The notes under the pieces: generated by a model
Told to the model about the DNA's origin: nothing
Databases searched by the model: none
The model's input: the letters and a program-made list of their open reading frames with translations, nothing else
Shown: one piece after another, positions 5,893 through 10,141 of the stretch
Numbering within the stretch: the first letter of the stretch is position 1
How the letters are laid out: each line of letters starts with the position of its first letter
DNA from: DAOSEC01 sp035362935
Lineage (GTDB): Bacteria; Bacillota_I; Bacilli_A; ML615J-28; CAG-313
DNA: 10,141 bases
Assembly (NCBI GenBank): GCA_035362935.1
Contig: DAOSEC010000034.1
Coordinates: 1 to 10,141, forward strand
Direction: 5' to 3'
Translations under genes and position numbers: made by a program

Positions 5893-7329
5893 ATGAAAGA
5901 CTACGTCATTATTGGTTCAGGTATCATTGGATCACTCATCGCACGCGAATTATCAAAATATCCTGTATCGGTTTTGGTTATTGATAAAGAAAATGATATT
6001 GCAAGCCATCAGACGACGGCAAATAGTGCGATCATTCACTCAGGATATGATCCGAAACCAGGGACACTTAAAGCAAAACTATGTGTTGAAGGTAATGCAT
6101 TATATGATCAACTGGAAAAAGAATTGTCGATTCCGCTGTTAAGAACAGGGGCTTTTGTTGTTGCTCATAACGTTGAAGAAGAAAATATGCTCACACATCT
6201 CTATGAACGATCCTTGATGAATGGCGTCCCTGAGGTATATTATTTGAGCGGGGATGAAGCGAGACAGTCAGAACCTTTATTGTCTGAAAGCATTACTAAA
6301 GTGTTATCGCTACCAACAACGAAAGTGACTTTTCCATGGGAAGTTGCCATTCATGCAGTAGCGAATGCTATCAAAAATGGTGCTGAATTTAGACGGAATG
6401 CTCACGTTGTTTCAATCGATAGAAAAGATGATCATTTTATCCTGAATTTAAAAGATGGGACAACCATTCAATCTAAAAACGTGATTAATGCTTCTGGAGT
6501 AATGAGCGATATCATTGCTAAAATGATTGAAGATACTCCTGAATTTGAAATTAAACCTCGAAAGGGTGAATACTTTGTTTTAGACCGTAAAGCGGTTGGC
6601 CTATTTAAACATGTTATTTATCCACTGCCCACAGCATCCGGTAAAGGCGTACTCATTGTTCCTCAAACTCATGGAAATATTCTTTTAGGCCCTACTTCTT
6701 ATGAAATTTCCAATCGTGAAGATGAATCAACAACTAGAGATGGAATGAAATATATCAAAGATCAACTAAAATCTTTATCGACTAAAATTCCTTATGATTT
6801 AATTATTCGTAATTTTGCAGGGGTAAGAGCGACTTCAACCTATGATGATTTTTACATTCAAGAATCTAAAATTTATCCAGGATTCTATCACGTTGCAGGA
6901 ATTGATTCTCCTGGATTGACTGCTGCCCCAGCGATTGCTAAATATTTGGTTCAAAATATCATCAAAATGGCGTTGCCTAAAAAAACGAATTTTGATCCGA
7001 TTCATCAGCCTAAACCACTTTTTCACAGTTTGAGTGATGAAGATAAGAAAAAAGAGATTGAAAAATTTCCGAAACACGGTCACTTAGTATGTAAGTGTGA
7101 GAAGGTAACTGAGCAAGATATTATCGACGCTATCCACCAACCCACGGGAAATGACACAATAAAAGGTATAAAAAAACGTGCGCGTGCAGGAGCAGGTTTA
7201 TGTCAGGGTGGTTATTGTGAGTCTGAAGTATTAAAGATTATTGCTCGCGAAACACATAAACAACCCAATGAAGTCAATTATTATGCTTTAAATACACCGA
7301 TTTTAACCAAGGAGACGAAAACAAAATGA
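5893..7329 (+). CDS. GlpA-like FAD-dependent glycerol-3-phosphate dehydrogenase with BFD-type [2Fe-2S] domain
   Basis: The 478-residue protein is read from ATG 5893, four bases after AGGAGG. The N-terminus has the FAD-binding GSGIIG (8-13) and acidic end of the second strand (IDKEND, 30-35), followed by HSGYDPKPGTLKA (49-61), typical of the DAO/GlpA superfamily. NFAGVRATST (307-316) and HVAGIDSPGLTAAPAIA (333-349) form the C-terminal FAD and substrate region. A BFD-like domain follows with Cys400, 402, 437 and 442 (CxC, then CxxxxC), expected to bind [2Fe-2S]. E. coli GlpA has the same two-domain layout but is longer (~540). True H2O2-forming GlpO enzymes lack the Fe-S domain, so a dehydrogenase passing electrons onward is more likely. 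It oxidises glycerol 3-phosphate to DHAP, judging by glpK in the operon; a related hydroxy-acid substrate (LhgO-like) is the alternative. Its TGA overlaps the next start (ATGA). Confidence 0.88.
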   Translation: MKDYVIIGSGIIGSLIARELSKYPVSVLVIDKENDIASHQTTANSAIIHSGYDPKPGTLKAKLCVEGNALYDQLEKELSIPLLRTGAFVVAHNVEEENMLTHLYERSLMNGVPEVYYLSGDEARQSEPLLSESITKVLSLPTTKVTFPWEVAIHAVANAIKNGAEFRRNAHVVSIDRKDDHFILNLKDGTTIQSKNVINASGVMSDIIAKMIEDTPEFEIKPRKGEYFVLDRKAVGLFKHVIYPLPTASGKGVLIVPQTHGNILLGPTSYEISNREDESTTRDGMKYIKDQLKSLSTKIPYDLIIRNFAGVRATSTYDDFYIQESKIYPGFYHVAGIDSPGLTAAPAIAKYLVQNIIKMALPKKTNFDPIHQPKPLFHSLSDEDKKKEIEKFPKHGHLVCKCEKVTEQDIIDAIHQPTGNDTIKGIKKRARAGAGLCQGGYCESEVLKIIARETHKQPNEVNYYALNTPILTKETKTK

Positions 7330-8585
7330 TGAATATTGATCTAACGATCATCGGCGGTGGTGCAGCTGGACTTGCTGCAGCACTTGCAGCCAGTGATCAA
7401 AAACTAAAAATTCTCATCATTGAAAGAGAACCTCGATTAGGCGGTATTCTCAATCAGTGTATCCATAATGGTTTTGGACTTCACATGTTCCAAGAAGAAC
7501 TTACAGGCCCAGAATATGCGCATCGTTTTATTGAATCACTCCAAGAGAAACACATTGATATTTTGTTAGGAACCACAGTGATTGATATTCAAAAGAAAGA
7601 TGATTTTCATATTACACTAACCTCTGAAAAGGATGGGTATCAACATTTAATAAGTAAAGCAGTGATCATTGCTTCAGGATGCTATGAACGTACACGTGGT
7701 GCTGTTCAAATACCAGGTGAACGACCTAAAGGCATCATGCCAGCAGGTAGTGCTCAGCGTTATTTAAATATGGAAGGTTATTTGGTTGGTAAACGAGTGT
7801 TCATATTAGGTAGTGGTGATATTGGTCTGATTATGGCACGTCGTATGACACTAGAGGGTGCTGAAGTTTTAGGCGTCGCAGAACTCATGCCTTATTCCAA
7901 TGGATTAACGAGAAATATCGTCCAATGTTTAAATGATTTTGATATTCCCTTGTATTTATCACATACTGTTACCAATATTAAAGGTAAAGATGTGTTAGAA
8001 CAAATCACGATACAACAAGTCGATGATCGTTTTGAACCTATCCCTGGAACTGAAAAAGTATTTGAAGTGGATACACTGTTATTGTCCATTGGACTTATCC
8101 CTGATGTAGGACTATTTGACTCATTGCAAATGCAAAAAAGTCCGATGACCAAAAGTGCAATTGTTGATCAATCATTAATGACTAATGTTAAGGGACTTTT
8201 TGTTTGTGGAAATGCACTTCATGTCCATGATTTGGTTGACTGGGTATCCAAAGAAGGAGAAAAAGCGGGTAAGTATGCGAAAGCATATATTTTAGAAGAA
8301 GAACAACGTTTAAAAGATCTTAAGTCTGTGATTGTCGGTCCAAACATCCGCTACGTAGTTCCTCATATGATTGATTTTAATCATCTTGATGAACCCATTC
8401 AATGCTCATTTAGAGTCACCAAAAAGATGGCGTTAGGACTCTTTAAAGTTATTCAAAATGGGAAAGTCATTATTCAGAAAAAAGCGAAGTACATCGCTCC
8501 TGCTGAAATGGAAAATATTGTGATTAAAAAAGAAGATTTCATATCGAATGACCCTATTGAAATCAGTTTGGAGGAGTTAGCATGA
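7326..8585 (+). CDS. FAD/NAD(P)-binding oxidoreductase, partner of the glycerol-3-phosphate dehydrogenase
   Basis: The 419-residue protein is a pyridine-nucleotide-disulfide-type flavoprotein. FAD binding is shown by IIGGGAAGLAAA (8-19) and by LFVCGNALHVHDLVDWVSKEGEKAG (291-315) in halves: the CGN turn and the helix that follows. The second Rossmann motif LGSGDIG (161-167) should bind NAD(P)H. ILNQCIHNGFG (41-51) holds Cys45 near the flavin, and ASGCYERTRG (116-125) ends the NAD domain. A C-terminal ~85-residue extension carries VVPH (344-347) but no Cys cluster. AAGGAG at 7309-7314 lies 11 bases before the ATG at 7326; an adjacent ATG at 7329 is an alternative. Both ends overlap neighbours by ATGA. 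Proteins of this type recur beside the GlpA-like enzyme and DUF1667 in Clostridia and Thermotogales. Transfer of electrons between the Fe-S protein and NAD(P), or another acceptor, is inferred. Confidence 0.86.
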   Translation: MMNIDLTIIGGGAAGLAAALAASDQKLKILIIEREPRLGGILNQCIHNGFGLHMFQEELTGPEYAHRFIESLQEKHIDILLGTTVIDIQKKDDFHITLTSEKDGYQHLISKAVIIASGCYERTRGAVQIPGERPKGIMPAGSAQRYLNMEGYLVGKRVFILGSGDIGLIMARRMTLEGAEVLGVAELMPYSNGLTRNIVQCLNDFDIPLYLSHTVTNIKGKDVLEQITIQQVDDRFEPIPGTEKVFEVDTLLLSIGLIPDVGLFDSLQMQKSPMTKSAIVDQSLMTNVKGLFVCGNALHVHDLVDWVSKEGEKAGKYAKAYILEEEQRLKDLKSVIVGPNIRYVVPHMIDFNHLDEPIQCSFRVTKKMALGLFKVIQNGKVIIQKKAKYIAPAEMENIVIKKEDFISNDPIEISLEELA

Positions 8586-8944
8586 AAGAACTCACATGCA
8601 TTGTATGTCCAGTAAGTTGTCACTTAACTGTGGATGATTCGCTAAAGGTCGTAGGTAACCGTTGTCCCAGAGGAGAAAAGTACGCAATTGTTGAAATGAC
8701 CTCTCCAAAACGGATGATAACGACAACAGTTAAAACAACATCGACAGATTGTCCAAGATTGTCAGTGAAAACCAAAGATCCTGTTCCAAAAGAATTAGTG
8801 TTTAAAATATTGGAATATTTAAGTGATGTCATTATTCAAAAGGACGTTAATATCGGTGATGTCATTGTTTCTGATATATTTTCAACAGGGGTCGACATTG
8901 TAGCAACGAAAGCGATGATTCAACATGATGAGGTAAAGCGATGA
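8582..8944 (+). CDS. DUF1667 family small metal-binding protein
   Basis: A complete 120-residue protein of the usual DUF1667 length. Cys6, Cys9 and Cys13 form CIVCPVSCH near the N-terminus and Cys28 follows in GNRCPRG, giving CxxCxxxC-14-C. This spacing is like the [4Fe-4S] motif at the start of molybdopterin oxidoreductases, so a cluster is expected. SPKRMITTTVK (41-51) is also typical of the family; the C-terminal half is a small alpha/beta segment without known motifs. A lone Cys57 is probably not a ligand. GGAGGAG at 8570-8576 lies five bases before the ATG, and start and stop overlap the neighbours by ATGA. The family is found with GlpA-like and flavoprotein partners, so it is best seen as the third subunit, carrying electrons or stabilising the complex; its exact role is not established to my knowledge. 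Confidence 0.87.
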   Translation: MKELTCIVCPVSCHLTVDDSLKVVGNRCPRGEKYAIVEMTSPKRMITTTVKTTSTDCPRLSVKTKDPVPKELVFKILEYLSDVIIQKDVNIGDVIVSDIFSTGVDIVATKAMIQHDEVKR

Positions 8945-10141
8945 AATACATCTTAGCAATTGATCAAGGAACAACGAGTACACGAGCGATAATTTTTGAT
9001 CACAATTCAAATATTATTGCTATGGCAAGTGAACCCATTCAACAAATCTATCCTCATCCCGGATGGGTTGAACATAGTCCAAACCAGATTTGGGTATCAG
9101 TATTAGCAGTGGTTGCTCGCGTACTATTAGAAGCTAATTTAAAACCACAAGATGTTGAAGCGATTGGGATAACTAATCAAAGAGAAACCACCATTGTCTG
9201 GGATAAAAAAACAGGACAGCCCATTTATAATGCGATTGTATGGCAATCAAGACAGACTGCACCAATCTGTGATGACCTCAAGAAAAAAGGATACAGTCAA
9301 CTATTTAAAGCCAAAACAGGTCTACTCATCGATGCCTATTTTTCTGGTACCAAAGTTAAGTGGATTTTGGATAATGTTCCTAATGCAAGAGATAAAGCCA
9401 ATCGAGGTGAATTGTTATTTGGTACGATTGATACCTGGTTAGTCTATAAGTTGACGGGTGAAACCGTTCATGTCACGGACTATACCAATGCATCACGGAC
9501 ACTTTTATATAACATTCATAAACTAACGTGGGATGAAGAGTTATTAAATATCTTAGGTATTCCCCAATCGATGCTCCCAGAAGTTAAGTCAAGTTCTGAA
9601 ATTTATGGATATACAATACCTCATCATTTTTTTGGTAAAAAAGTACCCATTGCTGGGATAGCCGGCGACCAACAAGCGGCCTTATTTGGACAAAACTGTT
9701 TTGAACAGGGATCTGTCAAAAATACCTATGGTACGGGTTGTTTCATGCTGATGAACACAGGAGATACCCCCATATTATCTGAACATGGTCTACTTACAAC
9801 CATTGCATGGGGAATCAATGGAAAGATTACGTATGCCTTGGAAGGTAGTGTGTTTGTGGGTGGCTCATCGGTGCAATGGTTAAGAGATGGTATTAAACTC
9901 ATTCAATCAGCATCCGATACCGAACCACTTGCAAAATCTTTAGCTTCCAATGAAGGTGTCTATATCGTTCCGGCATTCGTCGGTTTAGGAACCCCATATT
10001 GGGATTCCGATGCACGTGGTGCTGTTTTTGGATTGACAAGAGGAACAACCAAAGAACACTTTGCACGGGCAATCCTTGAAGCAATTTGTTATCAGTCTAT
10101 GGATGTCTTACGAGCGATGGAAGAGGATACCAAACTCCCCA
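8941..10141 (+). CDS. glpK: glycerol kinase (3' end beyond the window)
   Basis: GlpK transfers phosphate from ATP to glycerol, giving sn-glycerol 3-phosphate, and so traps glycerol in the cell. The first 400 codons are present of about 500; the frame is open to the window end. FGGY-family motifs are clear: AIDQGTTSTR (6-15), GITNQRETT (76-84), VWQSRQ (100-105), DYTNASRT (180-187), AGDQQAALFGQ (241-251), NTYGTGCFMLMNTG (261-274) and EGSVFVGGSSVQW (301-313). His229, in HHFFGKKVP, aligns with the His that HPr~P phosphorylates in firmicute GlpK (His232 in Enterococcus), so activation by the PTS is likely. GAGG at 8930-8933 lies seven bases before the ATG, which overlaps the DUF1667 stop as ATGA. 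It is the fourth gene of the operon, feeding its product to the GlpA-like enzyme. No glycerol facilitator is seen; it could follow. Confidence 0.97.
   Translation, partial: MKYILAIDQGTTSTRAIIFDHNSNIIAMASEPIQQIYPHPGWVEHSPNQIWVSVLAVVARVLLEANLKPQDVEAIGITNQRETTIVWDKKTGQPIYNAIVWQSRQTAPICDDLKKKGYSQLFKAKTGLLIDAYFSGTKVKWILDNVPNARDKANRGELLFGTIDTWLVYKLTGETVHVTDYTNASRTLLYNIHKLTWDEELLNILGIPQSMLPEVKSSSEIYGYTIPHHFFGKKVPIAGIAGDQQAALFGQNCFEQGSVKNTYGTGCFMLMNTGDTPILSEHGLLTTIAWGINGKITYALEGSVFVGGSSVQWLRDGIKLIQSASDTEPLAKSLASNEGVYIVPAFVGLGTPYWDSDARGAVFGLTRGTTKEHFARAILEAICYQSMDVLRAMEEDTKLP

Noticed and set aside
9194..9442. Alternative plus-strand frame inside glpK
   Set aside because: The GlpK frame carries all family motifs through this stretch; the other frame is a shadow.

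Overview
The window comes from a low-GC Gram-positive-type bacterium: Bacillota (for example an Erysipelotrichia- or Bacilli-like lineage) or an Acholeplasma-type mollicute. Coding DNA is AT-rich, Shine-Dalgarno sites are AGGAGG-like, promoters are sigma-A type, and GlpK and the ABC-F protein look like firmicute versions. TGA is a stop here (it ends three operon genes) and TGG encodes Trp, so the code is standard and the mycoplasma code is excluded. The species cannot be named from the sequence.

Left part (1-1950): an accessory, gene-poor stretch. It starts with what may be the tail of a broken gene (8-136), followed by one unrecognised AT-rich 209-residue gene (243-872). About 1 kb without a credible gene follows. 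It is full of repeats: two 51-bp direct repeats 283 bp apart, a 15-bp stem-loop, a terminator overlapping a second hairpin, and a foldback with 17-bp arms plus related 18-bp repeats. It ends with the last codons and probable right end of an IS3-family element. That remnant abuts the middle of a YkpA-like ABC-F ATPase gene (1952-3295), which has lost its first ~95 codons, including the first Walker A.

Middle (3296-5892): a bidirectional terminator separates the ABC-F remnant from a convergent 685-residue membrane protein. That protein has an extracytoplasmic-type alpha/beta hydrolase domain (GHSMGG) and about ten C-terminal membrane helices. Its promoter (TTGACA, 18 bp, TATAAT) is followed by a cre-like operator. 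The 446-bp divergent region also holds a consensus promoter for the glycerol operon, an upstream inverted repeat, and a ~150-nt leader with an intrinsic terminator just before the Shine-Dalgarno, an arrangement that suggests antitermination control.

Right part (5893-10141): a tightly coupled operon in which every gene overlaps the next by ATGA. It encodes a GlpA-like FAD glycerol-3-phosphate dehydrogenase with a C-terminal BFD-type [2Fe-2S] domain, a second flavoprotein with two dinucleotide-binding folds, a small DUF1667 protein with a CxxCxxxC...CPRG metal-binding motif, and glycerol kinase GlpK, cut by the window end. GlpK would phosphorylate glycerol and the three redox proteins would oxidise glycerol 3-phosphate to DHAP. 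No GlpC-like membrane anchor is visible. The divergent membrane hydrolase could release glycerol from lipid, but that is only inferred from position. The core of the glp operon is a known arrangement. The less explained parts are its electron acceptor, its leader, the multi-helix hydrolase and the repeat-rich region at 873-1830.
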